Positions 23,631-33,594 of a DNA stretch of 49,375 bases are shown piece by piece. The stretch is from DATDEW01 sp046590205. GTDB lineage: Bacteria > Bacteroidota > Ignavibacteria > Palsa-1295. A program made the translations under genes and the position numbers. The notes beneath the pieces are model-generated. The model saw only the letters and a list, made by a program, of their open reading frames with translations. It was not told where the DNA came from and ran no database searches. The DNA lies in NCBI GenBank assembly GCA_046590205.1, contig JBKJTT010000080.1:1-49375 (forward strand), written 5' to 3'. Each line of letters begins with the position of its first letter. The first letter of the stretch is position 1.

Positions 23631-26258
23631 TTACTTTGTAATAACCATCTGTCGAGCTAAGCGAACGTTACCACTCTCAAGAATATAGACGTATGATCCG
23701 CTTGAAAGGTCTTTGGTATCAAGTGATACGTTATGTGACCCCACAGGATAGCTGCCGCTAGCAACCGTCTTAACCATCTTACCCGTCATGTCAGCTACAT
23801 AGATACGAACATCTGAGGTCTTAGGTGTGGTGAACGTAATGTTCGTCGAGCCGAGCGCAGGGTTAGGAGCGTTCTGCTCTAAGACGAAGCCATCCATTAC
23901 GTAGGTTCTTCCTACAGACTGTGTAACCGGCTTTTCTTCACCGATACCTGAAAGACCTACTGTGATTGGATTCACATACGAACCCTTAAGTGTTAATGTT
24001 GCATCTGCAATACCTGCTACGGTCGGAGCAAATGATACAGTCATATTTGCTGTAGCACCTGCGGGAACAACAACCGTAGAGGCATCAAGAGTGTATGACT
24101 TTGAGCCGCTTAAGGTTGCCGTGAAGGTCTGTTCGATGTCGCCGCAGTTTGATACTTCAAATACATGGGCAGATGACTCACCAAGAATGAGCTTATCAAA
24201 TGTAAGCGAAGTTACTGAGCCACCAGCACATGCAAGAAGCGCATTTGCTTTGACATCAGCTGATGTAGTATACGTGACATCTTCTCTGGTGATATTGAAG
24301 AGAACATTTGCTATACGTTCGCCACGTGCCGTCGGTTTGCTTGTAAGTGTCATGTTCACTGAAGCGCCCGGAGCAACTGTTATCGGGAAGTTCACCTTCG
24401 ATACGGAGAACTCCGAAGCATTCACACCGGAAATGATTGGTTTATTTACAACAACAGGTTCTGTACCAACATTTGTAAATTCAAGCGGTGAAGCTGATTC
24501 GGTACCAATGATAACATCGCTGATATCCTTCTGGGCAATGATAGACTTATCAAGCGGAACACCGTTCGCACGGATTTCAACATCGATAGAAGCCGTATCA
24601 CGTGGATACTGCTCAAATGTCATAGGGATGTTAGTACGAACACGGAAACGCGCCAGTCGCGTACCTCGCTGCAACGGTGTGAAACAAATATCAATATCCA
24701 CACTGCTATTAGGCGCAACAACGAGTTTCTGACCTGTAAGAGGTGTGAAAGAGAAATCACCGTCCGCACTTGCAAAATAATGGTCTAAAATACGCAATGA
24801 ATCACTGCCGCGATTAATGATCGTAACCTTCTTACAACTGGTAACTGTGACCGATGTAGAATCATGATCTATGAAAGAGGAGGCAACTTCAACGTAAGGA
24901 ATGATACCAATACCCTTAAGAGTAACTGGCACTGAAGGATTATTGATAGAATTGTTGTTAATCGTAAGCAAAGCCGGACGTCCGCCTTCGAGCGTTGGTG
25001 TAAACCTTATCTTCAAAGTATCAGTCATACCACCGGGCAAAGGATTCATTGGCATACGCGATACAGTATAGTCACTCGCACCGTCACCTGTTATGTTGAA
25101 TGAAGTAAAATAGAGAGCCGCTTGGCTCAAGGATGAGATGACAATTGATTGTTCTACACTCTGACCATGTGCAATTTTCGCACCCTTAAAAAGAATTGAC
25201 GGTGTTGAGGAGATAATTGGTGCTACGCCAGTACCGAAAAGGTTTACTGTCTGTGTACCGCTATCTCGTCCGTTGGTTACGAACGTAAGCATCGCACTGC
25301 GGCTTCCATTTCCCAAAGGAGAGAAACGAATAACGTAATCTACAAATCCGCCAATAGGAATACTCGTTGGCGGAACGACAGGACTAACAATAGTAAAGTC
25401 AGCAGGATTAAGGCCCGCAAATGAAGTAGAGACTACATCCATTGTTGACTCTGTTCCAACATGCGTAAGACGAACACTAAAATCAGACGCTTGACCAGTA
25501 AGGAGCGTTCCAAAGCTCACCGCTTTCGGTGCAAGTAGAAGCTGCACATTCTTAAGCGGTGCAAAACGAAGATTGGTTGAAGGGGTGCTGAAGTTCGTTG
25601 TCGAAGAATTATGCACGTTCTGGTTCTCAATCGGAGAGTGATTACCATTCAGGCCTATACCATGCCAATACGAAGTATTCCAAAGCAAACTAAAATTATA
25701 GTTGTCATAGAGAAACTCGATAGCATTTGTTGTCTCATACATCTTTATCTGATAATTCACAGCACTACCCGAAGTTTGTAAATACGCTCGTGCATTAGAG
25801 TATTCAAATGTCATCACCCGATTTGGTGATACTCCGGTTACGCTATAATACACACCACCATTTACATACTGCAACCCAGACATTGCACAAATCGCATTAG
25901 GATATGTTGATGGCGTTGTACCAAACTGACCCGTGATACGATTATAGTATGTTGAATTACCAACTCCATAATTCACTGACCCACCGCAATTTACATTGAG
26001 AATTGAAAATGCCGGATAGAGAACCCCGTCATAGGTAAATGCAAACGGAGTCGAAATTGTTGTCCTGCCAGAGATGCTGTTTGCCATGCCCAAATTCGTT
26101 GTCCCGACTTGTCCAACGATTGTCGAAAATGAACTGGTAAACGTTTGTTTATTGTACTGCTCTACTCGTACTTGAGCGTCAGTAGAAGAAGGTTGAAAAA
26201 ACAGGAGACCGAGCACTAGAAAAGCAAAAAGGGAATAGAAAGATGTACGTGTTTTCAT
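23631..26258 (-). CDS. T9SS-exported protein with ASH (choice-of-anchor D) Ig-like repeats
   Basis: The 875-residue protein has a signal peptide (cleavage near TDAQ), an N-terminal region of about 200 residues of unknown fold, and about five Ig-like ASPM/SPD-2/Hydin-type repeats. Recurring forms are PADFTIVSP, DYVIRFSPLGNG, LKIRFTPTLEGG, IDICFTPLQRGTR and MTVSFAPTVAG. It ends in a T9SS type A sorting domain (VLEQNAPNPALGSTNITF, LSSGSYVYILES, QMVITK). It is probably a surface-displayed structural or adhesion protein. Confidence 0.92.
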   Translation of the reverse strand: MKTRTSFYSLFAFLVLGLLFFQPSSTDAQVRVEQYNKQTFTSSFSTIVGQVGTTNLGMANSISGRTTISTPFAFTYDGVLYPAFSILNVNCGGSVNYGVGNSTYYNRITGQFGTTPSTYPNAICAMSGLQYVNGGVYYSVTGVSPNRVMTFEYSNARAYLQTSGSAVNYQIKMYETTNAIEFLYDNYNFSLLWNTSYWHGIGLNGNHSPIENQNVHNSSTTNFSTPSTNLRFAPLKNVQLLLAPKAVSFGTLLTGQASDFSVRLTHVGTESTMDVVSTSFAGLNPADFTIVSPVVPPTSIPIGGFVDYVIRFSPLGNGSRSAMLTFVTNGRDSGTQTVNLFGTGVAPIISSTPSILFKGAKIAHGQSVEQSIVISSLSQAALYFTSFNITGDGASDYTVSRMPMNPLPGGMTDTLKIRFTPTLEGGRPALLTINNNSINNPSVPVTLKGIGIIPYVEVASSFIDHDSTSVTVTSCKKVTIINRGSDSLRILDHYFASADGDFSFTPLTGQKLVVAPNSSVDIDICFTPLQRGTRLARFRVRTNIPMTFEQYPRDTASIDVEIRANGVPLDKSIIAQKDISDVIIGTESASPLEFTNVGTEPVVVNKPIISGVNASEFSVSKVNFPITVAPGASVNMTLTSKPTARGERIANVLFNITREDVTYTTSADVKANALLACAGGSVTSLTFDKLILGESSAHVFEVSNCGDIEQTFTATLSGSKSYTLDASTVVVPAGATANMTVSFAPTVAGIADATLTLKGSYVNPITVGLSGIGEEKPVTQSVGRTYVMDGFVLEQNAPNPALGSTNITFTTPKTSDVRIYVADMTGKMVKTVASGSYPVGSHNVSLDTKDLSSGSYVYILESGNVRLARQMVITK

Positions 26259-26349
26259 GTTGACTATCTATAGAAAGAAGTAATAAAAAGCTGTGGTAAC
26301 CAAGTAACATCCCTACCGCTATGATTCGAGCATAGGGATAGAGATTACA

Positions 26350-26380
26350 CAAATATAACACATATTTCACACAATACCAA
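26350..26380 (-). promoter_or_regulatory. Bacteroidota-type promoter of the ASH-repeat gene
   Basis: Minus-strand TTG (26380-26378), a 20-nt spacer and TATATTTG (26357-26350) match the Bacteroidota consensus. Transcription would start near 26343, giving a leader of about 85 nt before ATG 26258. Confidence 0.6.
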
Positions 26381-26461
26381 GAACTTTTTGTTTTCTTAAT
26401 CCCAAGTAAAAGAGATAACGAGTGAACTGGTATACCTGTTGAAATCACTAAACGTTCTTAC

Positions 26462-27910
26462 TCATTTAATTGCAACGACTTGTGAGTAATTACCATATTT
26501 GACTATGTATGTCCCCGTACTCCATTGGTTGACGTTTATTTTCTCTTCCCTTGACACATTGCCCGACCACACAACCCTACCAAGCATGTCAACTATCTTC
26601 ACATCAATATCTTTTCCGTCGTTCGTGATTGTGAGTTCATTATACACAGGATTTGGATAGACCTGAAATAATGATGATTGTTTATGCATTGTGACTGATG
26701 TTGACGCCGCCCCTTCAACTGCACCGATTGAGCGTGATGATGCAAACTGCTTACCATTAAAATCATGAGTAGGAGCACTAACAGCTAACCCTTTCCCAAC
26801 GGCAGGTGAATTACTTGGTAGTGAGGTGAGAGTATCGGTCAGAAGCGGGTCAACATTTACTAACCGATTCGGTTCAGTAACCGGAGTATTTGGTCCGCTC
26901 CATGAAGCATCATCTGGATTGAACCAGAGATTATTCGAGAACGTGAATGTTTCAGGTGCAGTGTTGCCGCCGATATTGATTGCAGGTTGCCCCGTATTAA
27001 AGATAACGATGTTGTTGCGAAACGTATTATTACCGCACGGCAAGAATCCCGGCTCGTTGGTTTCTTGTAGAATACGTATCGCCCAACGTTCAGGACGAAT
27101 GATAGTATTATTAACAACATCACAATTGATCGCTCCGACAAATGCTATCGGCGCAATACTTCCTTGAAAGATATTGGAATAGACATGAATATCTGATGCT
27201 TCATAGAGCGAGCCGAGCGGACGGAAGAATGCAAGTCCCGTCGAGCCGCCAATGTTAACGGCGCGCTGACCTCCATTAATAAACGTATTGCGAATAATAG
27301 TTATATCTTTCGATGCGCCTTTTGCTTGAATAGAGTTCGAGCCACCATTGGAGAACGTATTACCCTCGAACACGCCTCTATGACAACCGACCATATCAAC
27401 GAGAGACCCGCCTGTCGCGCCGTTAAGGAAGTCGCAATCTATGATAGTAAAGTCATCAAGCCCTGATAACTTCAACTCATCATTGTTACCTGTTGCATTC
27501 ATGCCAGACCACGTACAGTTGCTAATGATGACATGGTGTGCCGGAGTTTCAGGTGTGCCGCCATCGTCAATGTTCACTCCGTTTCCGGTTTGTCCGTTGA
27601 AGGTAAGTCCTTCGATGCGAAGATAAGCGGGGTCCGTAAGGTGAAACGCTTGTGAGCCGCCTTGGAAAAGAATGTTCTCATTCTCTTTCGCACGAATAGT
27701 TATCCATGCTTCGGCAGTACCCTTGAGGTTCTCGATGTAATCACCGCCGCTATACGTGCCTTCACGGATGAGGATAGTATCCCCCGGCTGTGCTTGTGCT
27801 GCTGCTAATTGCAGACGTGAGAACTCGCGACCCGTGCCGACTTCAAGCGTACGTGAATCAGCGGATGAACAAAATATGACTGCGGCAAGAAAAAAGAGTA
27901 TGTGTTTCAT
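26462..27910 (-). CDS. T9SS-exported right-handed beta-helix protein
   Basis: The 482-residue product has a signal peptide (cleavage near SSADS). The core from about residue 20 to 395 is a parallel beta-helix of the NosD/pectate-lyase type: DTILIREGTYSGGDYIENL, then repeated I-x-N-x(T/I) rungs such as HVIISNCTWSGM, IIRNTFINGG, IHVYSNIFQGS and CDVVNNTII. A T9SS sorting domain follows (FQVYPNPVYNELTIT, STGTYIVKYG). Such helices often bind or cleave polysaccharide; no catalytic residues can be assigned. It begins 13 nt after the upstream gene's stop codon, so it may be in that operon. Confidence 0.9.
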   Translation of the reverse strand: MKHILFFLAAVIFCSSADSRTLEVGTGREFSRLQLAAAQAQPGDTILIREGTYSGGDYIENLKGTAEAWITIRAKENENILFQGGSQAFHLTDPAYLRIEGLTFNGQTGNGVNIDDGGTPETPAHHVIISNCTWSGMNATGNNDELKLSGLDDFTIIDCDFLNGATGGSLVDMVGCHRGVFEGNTFSNGGSNSIQAKGASKDITIIRNTFINGGQRAVNIGGSTGLAFFRPLGSLYEASDIHVYSNIFQGSIAPIAFVGAINCDVVNNTIIRPERWAIRILQETNEPGFLPCGNNTFRNNIVIFNTGQPAINIGGNTAPETFTFSNNLWFNPDDASWSGPNTPVTEPNRLVNVDPLLTDTLTSLPSNSPAVGKGLAVSAPTHDFNGKQFASSRSIGAVEGAASTSVTMHKQSSLFQVYPNPVYNELTITNDGKDIDVKIVDMLGRVVWSGNVSREEKINVNQWSTGTYIVKYGNYSQVVAIK

Positions 27911-27923
27911 ATTGCGATAGGAT

Positions 27924-28448
27924 TTACTTTATAATCTGATACTTTGTTATCATCGTCCCCTGCTCGTTGACGGTTTCGGATGATAGCAGCTTCAACTCGA
28001 CATCAAGTTTTACATTCGGAATAAAAAGATCGCCTGCGCCAAAGATGCGCGGCTCGATTGTCAGCCACAACTCGTCAATAAGCTCGGCTTCAAGGAAGGA
28101 TGCCGCTACGTGCGGACCGCCGACTACGACCATCTCCTCATTGCCTGCATCAGAAAAACGTTTGTGGATTTCGGCAGGTGACTCCGTAGTAAACTCTATC
28201 TGTCCTTCGAGGGCGTACTCTTTCCACTTATCCGGGTTGCTTGTCATCACGACGAGATGGTAGTCAGGGTTCGGCTTCATCGGGTCGAAGCCATACGTGC
28301 CGCTGCCCATGATAAAGAGCTTCTTCTCTTTCCATATCTTCTTGAAGTACGCCTGATCTTCCTTCGAGCTCCACCTGAATACATGCGGGTCACCCCATTT
28401 GGTAACCTTCCCGTCAAGCGTCATCACGAATACAAGTATTGTTTTCAT
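27924..28448 (-). CDS. Dihydrofolate reductase family protein (RibD C-terminal type)
   Basis: The 174-residue protein matches the RibD-C/DHFR-like fold: a start with VFVMTLDGKVTKWGD, FIMGSGTYGFDPMKP, and the NADPH-binding EEMVVVGGPHVAASFLEAELIDELWLTIEP, ending in an IFGAGDLFIP segment. It is probably an NADPH-dependent reductase of unknown substrate; the family rarely contains true folate reductases. Its ATG overlaps the stop codon of the RelE-like gene (ATGA). Confidence 0.9.
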   Translation of the reverse strand: MKTILVFVMTLDGKVTKWGDPHVFRWSSKEDQAYFKKIWKEKKLFIMGSGTYGFDPMKPNPDYHLVVMTSNPDKWKEYALEGQIEFTTESPAEIHKRFSDAGNEEMVVVGGPHVAASFLEAELIDELWLTIEPRIFGAGDLFIPNVKLDVELKLLSSETVNEQGTMITKYQIIK

Positions 28449-28792
28449 TGAGGAAGTTTTTCCTTTAATGCGTTCGTAAGCAGTTTACTAATCTTCTGCT
28501 CGGAGATGTTCTCTTGGTCGGCTTTATCATACATTGTCAGAAGTATGAGTTCATTATCAAGCATAAGGTAGTAACTGATAACCCTTGCGCCGCCACTCTT
28601 TCCCTTGCCTTTACTTTTAATAGCGAGGCGAACTTTGTATAGACCTCCCCCAAGAGAAGTACCAGTCGTTGGATTATCTTCGAGTGTAGATTTTAATGCA
28701 GTAAGATCAGAGTGAAGTGAGGAGTATCGTTTTGCCAAACGCTTCAACTCTTTCTCAAATGAGGAGGCAGCGATGATCTTACATTTCGGCAA
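28445..28792 (-). CDS. RelE/ParE-like toxin of a type II toxin-antitoxin pair
   Basis: With a TTG start at 28792 the product is 115 residues, starting PKCKIIAASSFEKELKRLAKRY, a typical RelE/ParE entry, and continuing GLYKVRLAIKSKGKGKSGGA and RVISYYLMLDNELILLTMYDKAD. Using an earlier ATG (28864) would add 24 residues unlike the family. The TTG start overlaps the antitoxin gene by 14 nt, and the stop overlaps the DHFR-like gene. Toxins of this fold are usually mRNA interferases or gyrase inhibitors; which is not clear here. Confidence 0.82.
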   Translation of the reverse strand: MPKCKIIAASSFEKELKRLAKRYSSLHSDLTALKSTLEDNPTTGTSLGGGLYKVRLAIKSKGKGKSGGARVISYYLMLDNELILLTMYDKADQENISEQKISKLLTNALKEKLPQ

Positions 28793-28997
28793 GGACTTCT
28801 TCGAGTGTCTTGAGTTTCTTCTTGCCTTGCTTATGAAGGACGACCTCATCAAGCGCAGAGTCAATATTCTTGCGAAGCTTGGTCAGGAATTCCGCGTCGC
28901 GAAGTTTCTGCTCGATCTTCTTCCACTCAGCAATCGGCACTTGCACTGCCTGCGTCTTGCCCTTCGAGTTCGATATGTATTTCAGACTGTAGGTCAT
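28779..28997 (-). CDS. Antitoxin partner of the RelE-like toxin
   Basis: This 72-residue protein precedes the toxin gene and overlaps it by 14 nt, the usual antitoxin-first order. The N-terminal half (SLKYISNSKGKTQAVQVPIAEW) resembles the strand that starts Phd/AbrB-like or RelB-like antitoxins; the rest is a Lys/Glu-rich helical region (DEVVLHKQGKKKLKTLEEVL) suited to wrapping a toxin. The assignment rests mainly on context. Confidence 0.75.
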   Translation of the reverse strand: MTYSLKYISNSKGKTQAVQVPIAEWKKIEQKLRDAEFLTKLRKNIDSALDEVVLHKQGKKKLKTLEEVLAEM

Positions 28998-29039
28998 AAG
29001 AATATGAACTGTTATTCGGGAAGTTTTATTCCGAAAACC

Positions 29040-30008
29040 TCACACCACATCTATCACTACGCTCCCTGTCTTTTGTCCTGACTCTGCATATCGGTGAGCT
29101 TCTACGATTTCATCGAGCGGATAGTGCCTATCTATGACTGCTCGAAGTTTGCCTGCCTCGTAGAGTTCTTTGAAGAAGATGATGTGTTCTTTCTTATCTT
29201 TTGGTATCGGGAATTTCACTTTCTTACTTGAGAAGAGCGGCGTCCAGAGTGCGAGGAATGGATTCTCGTTATGCGGACCGAGTTCGCTCGAGATATAGAT
29301 ACCACCCGGCTTGAGGAGTTTTTTACATTTGCCGAACGTGCTTTTGCCGACGGCATCGAAGACAAAGTCATACACGCCTTCTTCTAATATCGCGGTGAAG
29401 TCTTCCTTCATATAATCAATGACCCTATCAGCGCCGAGCGTATGCGCCAACTCAACATTCTTCGTACCGATAACTGCCGTTACTTCCGCGCCAAAATACT
29501 TCGCAAGCTGAAGCGCAGATGACCCGATGGAGCCACTGGCACCGTTGACGATTGCACGGTGTCCTTTACCGATCTTTACTGATGTAAGAAATGTATGGGC
29601 AAGCCATGGACCTTCGCATATAGCAACTGCTTCTGCATACGTCGCACCGTGTGGCATGTGAGTAATAGAACCGGTTTCCGGAACAGCAATGAACTCGGCA
29701 TTTGCGCCAAATATATCTGTATGCAGTCCGAACACCTTGTCTCCGACTGAAAACGAAGTTACATTACTGCCTATCTCGACAACTTCACCAGCAAGCTCGC
29801 TGCCTAAAATGTGACGTTTTGGTTTGAAAAGACCGAAAAAGAAACGGATGATAAAATATTCCGCGCTGCGGAAACCCGTATCGGTGCGGTTAACGGTCGT
29901 AGCGTGTACCTTAATGAGCACTTCATTATCCTTCGGCTCCGGTTTCGGCACATCAGCTATGTGTACTACATCAGGAGAACCATACTTTGTGAAAATCGCT
30001 GCCTTCAT
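29040..30008 (-). CDS. Zinc-independent MDR oxidoreductase (quinone oxidoreductase-like)
   Basis: The 322-residue protein has a GroES-like N-terminal domain (LGSELAGEVVEIGSNVTSF, GDKVFG) and a Rossmann domain with an NADP(H) site at IVNGASGSIGSSALQLAKYFGAE followed by GADRVIDY. The catalytic and structural zinc ligands of alcohol dehydrogenases are absent, placing it in the quinone-oxidoreductase/enoyl-reductase side of the MDR superfamily. Its substrate is unknown. It sits 76 nt after an SQR-like flavoprotein gene on the same strand. Confidence 0.9.
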   Translation of the reverse strand: MKAAIFTKYGSPDVVHIADVPKPEPKDNEVLIKVHATTVNRTDTGFRSAEYFIIRFFFGLFKPKRHILGSELAGEVVEIGSNVTSFSVGDKVFGLHTDIFGANAEFIAVPETGSITHMPHGATYAEAVAICEGPWLAHTFLTSVKIGKGHRAIVNGASGSIGSSALQLAKYFGAEVTAVIGTKNVELAHTLGADRVIDYMKEDFTAILEEGVYDFVFDAVGKSTFGKCKKLLKPGGIYISSELGPHNENPFLALWTPLFSSKKVKFPIPKDKKEHIIFFKELYEAGKLRAVIDRHYPLDEIVEAHRYAESGQKTGSVVIDVV

Positions 30009-30084
30009 TTTATTCCATCCTCATTCGTTCTGACAATCTTCTTGATGAGCACTATTTATCTTATGTGCGGTACGTATGTAGTCT

Positions 30085-31221
30085 TTACTCCCCAAACCAC
30101 TTTGCTACTCTTGTTGCGCCGAAGTCGTCTTTCTCTTTCATCAGCTCTACTGATGCAGGAGTATGCACTCCTACGGGTGACGGACCTGAAAAGAAATCAA
30201 CTTCTACCTTGCCTATCATATCTTCTCCGTACTCGATGTAGCACGTCCCGTGACCTGCGTAGCTCGATGTATGTTCTATATTGTTGAAATCCGCTATAAT
30301 GGAATCCGCCGCTATCCGCGCTGCGCCTTCGGCAAATACTCCTGCCTTCGGACCACCGACGCTCGTTACATCACCGACTGCATAGACGCCTGCACATCTT
30401 GTTTTCAGCGTATGCCTATCAACGGGTATCCATCCATGCTCGGTGAGTCCGCTTTCGATGACGACGCGCGGGGCGACGTGATGCGGTACACCCAAGAATA
30501 GATCGAACGGCATCTCGCTGCCATTATCAAGTATCGCGACCTTGCGGCTCGCATCAATCGCACTCACCGACGTATGCGGAATAAAATCTATACCGCGCTC
30601 GGCAAATGTCTTGAGTAATTCTTTCGATGATTCAGGTGAAGGCGGAATGGGTACACCAAACGGTATGACGATACTGATTGTACAATCATTTCTACATCCG
30701 CGTTTGATAAGATCGTCATGCAAGAGCAGTGCTGCTTCGCTCGGAGCGGGTGGGCATTTGAACGCACCGCCCGTAACGCCGATGATGGCATGTCCTTTGG
30801 TGAAGGTCGGGATAACTTCGCGTAGTTTCACTGCACCGGCAAACGAGTAGAATTCATTACCACCTTCGGCAAGACCCGGTGTTGCGTTCATATCATAGTC
30901 TGCGCCGAGCGCAATGACAATCACATCTGCATCATACGCTCCGCCTGTTGTCGTCACGCGCTTGGCTTGTGGGTCAATGGCAGTAATTTCTTCCTGACGA
31001 AACTTCACTCCTTCTTTCTCGATGGAGCGGTAGTAATGCCGAACCGCGTCGGCAGGTTTTTTGCCGAACATCACATCAAGCTTCGAGAAGCCGAAAAAGA
31101 ACGAATCGTTTTTATCAATCAGGGTAAGATCAAGACGCGCACCAAGCTTTTCGGAAAGGATGGATGAAAGCTCAAGTCCGCCAAAGCCCGCACCCAAAAC
31201 AACCACTCGCAATGTATCCAT
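30085..31221 (-). CDS. FAD-dependent sulfide:quinone oxidoreductase-like flavoprotein
   Basis: The start is taken at ATG 31221 (MDTLRVVVLGAGFGGLE); a GTG two codons earlier is possible. The 378-residue protein has the FAD site VVVLGAGFGGLELSSIL, a second dinucleotide-fold segment (IIGVTGGAFKCPPAPSEAA) and the FAD-end motif GVYAVGDVTSVG. The Cys in FKCPPAPSE and the one in GHGTCYIEYG sit where SQR/flavocytochrome c sulphide dehydrogenase proteins have cysteines, but I cannot confirm the full catalytic set. NADH dehydrogenase type II-like activity is an alternative. Membrane association is possible. Confidence 0.83.
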   Translation of the reverse strand: MDTLRVVVLGAGFGGLELSSILSEKLGARLDLTLIDKNDSFFFGFSKLDVMFGKKPADAVRHYYRSIEKEGVKFRQEEITAIDPQAKRVTTTGGAYDADVIVIALGADYDMNATPGLAEGGNEFYSFAGAVKLREVIPTFTKGHAIIGVTGGAFKCPPAPSEAALLLHDDLIKRGCRNDCTISIVIPFGVPIPPSPESSKELLKTFAERGIDFIPHTSVSAIDASRKVAILDNGSEMPFDLFLGVPHHVAPRVVIESGLTEHGWIPVDRHTLKTRCAGVYAVGDVTSVGGPKAGVFAEGAARIAADSIIADFNNIEHTSSYAGHGTCYIEYGEDMIGKVEVDFFSGPSPVGVHTPASVELMKEKDDFGATRVAKWFGE

Positions 31222-31401
31222 ATTCACGCTCTTCTCCCGTTAATAATCCGAAGTAAAAGCGATATTGCTCGGTAGTAGTTTCGTCACCCCCAATCAACGA
31301 AGCATTCTTCCCGAAGGCAAGGTTTCTGAATTTGAATAATGCTCTTGCGGTAAGTAATGAAAATTAGTAAGAGGGCTCATCTATCACAAAGCACTCTCTC
31401 A

Positions 31402-31989
31402 TCAAAAATCTGAAAGAACTGCTAGTACCTGTTCTCTATAGTTTTCTGCACTGATATGATTACTATAGTGTGGTACTTTAGCAATCTTATAACGATTTGA
31501 AAAGTGTCTAACTAAAATGTCATATGAAATATTTCCAAATGCTATGATGAACAAGTTATCAGAGCGAAGATCGGTCATCTCACTCTCAAACAACCTTACA
31601 TTTTGAGCTTCGAAATCAGGATTTTGCCTTAGGTATGATAGTACATTACCAGAAGCTTTCTCTTCAAAATCTTTAATAATGTCTGTCATATACGCACCGT
31701 AGAATGGTGTATTCCTAAAAGCATGTCTAATTTTGTAATCCTGTCCTTGAGGTCTGCTATCGTGAAAATTAACAAATACCTGTTTGTCAATCTTCCTTGA
31801 AAAATTTAAGCCTACCATTACAGTATTTGGCTTCAGCTGTTCTAATATTTTGGGATTTGTCTTATAATCAAAAATACTAATATCTCCTATATTTGATTTT
31901 GGTTTACTGCCTTGTTCAGCCCAAACAGCCCAACTAGCGAACGTACCATATTTATCTGCTATTTCGATATAATGCTCTTTGGTTATCAT
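31402..31989 (-). CDS. Unrecognised AT-rich single-gene protein, possibly uracil-DNA-glycosylase-fold
   Basis: The start is placed at MITKEHYIEIADKYG (31989), giving 195 residues. Visible features are GTFASWAVWAEQG, NTVMVGLNFS near the middle, FYGAYMTDIIKDF, then NLFIIAFGNISYDIL and KVPHYSNHIS near the end. The alternation of hydrophobic strands with these short conserved-looking motifs recalls the uracil-DNA-glycosylase-like fold, but I cannot name the family with confidence. One sampled 60-nt line (31681) is about 37% G+C, lower than the neighbours, which suggests acquisition. Confidence 0.55.
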   Translation of the reverse strand: MITKEHYIEIADKYGTFASWAVWAEQGSKPKSNIGDISIFDYKTNPKILEQLKPNTVMVGLNFSRKIDKQVFVNFHDSRPQGQDYKIRHAFRNTPFYGAYMTDIIKDFEEKASGNVLSYLRQNPDFEAQNVRLFESEMTDLRSDNLFIIAFGNISYDILVRHFSNRYKIAKVPHYSNHISAENYREQVLAVLSDF

Positions 31990-32277
31990 TGATTGATGTA
32001 ATGCTTTGCGGTAACACAACGCAAAAGCATTTTTTGAAGTTTGGTAAATATAAAAGCTAAACTTCTTAACTAAGAACGCATCTACTAAAATAAGTACACT
32101 TTTTCAGCCCCACTCCTTTTCTTTCGTATATTACAAGTACACTTATGGGCACCCATTTTCAAGCTTAAACTTCAAAGCTTAAAGCGTAAATGGGGAGAAG
32201 CCCGAAAATAGGAAGAAAATACTGTTTGTGTGTATGCAAACTCTGATGAAAAATAAGGACTTAGGTGGGGTTCAGGA

Positions 32278-32310
32278 GAAGTGGTTAGTGATTAGTGGTC
32301 AGTGGCTAGT
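32278..32310. repeat. Direct repeat copy 1 (GTGGTTAGTGATTAGTGGTC type)
   Basis: A 33-nt unit identical to the copy at 32386-32418 except for one base (CTAGT against CAAGT). It is composed of GGT/TAGT words and produces WLVISGQW when read in frame, a known source of false gene calls. Confidence 0.8.
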
Positions 32311-32385
32311 TGGGGAAGGGGAAATCGGAGTTTGTGTAAACTTAGTTGATAGGAAAATCAATGAGTTAGCTATAGAAGTTCTGGG

Positions 32386-32418
32386 GAAGTGGTTAGTGAT
32401 TAGTGGTCAGTGGCAAGT
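32386..32418. repeat. Direct repeat copy 2
   Basis: Second copy of the 33-nt unit, 108 nt after the first. It lies 65 nt upstream of the recA start codon. Confidence 0.8.
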
Positions 32419-32482
32419 AAGAGGAATAGGGCAACTGACTACAGCGAAAACGAGTTTTTTAACATTATATTTTTAGACGACA

Positions 32483-33547
<1,065 letters not shown>

Positions 33548-33559
33548 TCATAACACACT

Positions 33560-33585
33560 CCCCTCTCCCTTAAAAGTGAGAGGGG
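33560..33585 (+). terminator. Hairpin between recA and recX (possible attenuator)
   Basis: Arms CCCCTCTC and GAGAGGGG pair over 8 bp with a 10-nt loop, but no T run follows, so it is not a strong terminator. It starts 12 nt after the recA stop codon and ends 10 nt before recX. It may reduce recX expression relative to recA, or be an interspersed CCCCTCTCCCTT-type repeat. Confidence 0.45.
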
Positions 33586-33594
33586 CTTGTAAAG

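Larger units (their letters stand above)
31990..32482. other. Non-coding stretch with several repeats before recA
   Basis: It contains an inverted repeat at 32001-32030 (ATGCTTTGCG with CGCAAAAGCAT, one bulge) just upstream of the AT-rich gene, CCCATTT/AAATGGG arms at 32152-32194 enclosing AAGCTTAAA twice, and the two 33-nt direct repeats listed separately. An 82-codon frame (32228-32476) is built from the repeats and is not a credible gene. The last part should hold the recA promoter, but no clear consensus was seen. Confidence 0.55.

Noticed and set aside
23962..24732. 256-codon frame antisense to the ASH-repeat gene
   Set aside because: Long only because of the codon use of the real gene on the minus strand; no signal peptide, motif or start context supports it.
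30085..31227. NADH dehydrogenase type II as the first choice for the SQR-like flavoprotein
   Set aside because: The Cys-containing FKCPPAPSE and GTCYIEYG segments fit sulphide:quinone oxidoreductase-type proteins better, though activity cannot be settled from sequence.
32228..32476. 82-codon frame upstream of recA (WLVISGQW repeats)
   Set aside because: It is made of the two direct repeats and low-complexity DNA; such WLVxSGQW frames are a familiar artefact of repeats, and no family features or ribosome binding site are present.
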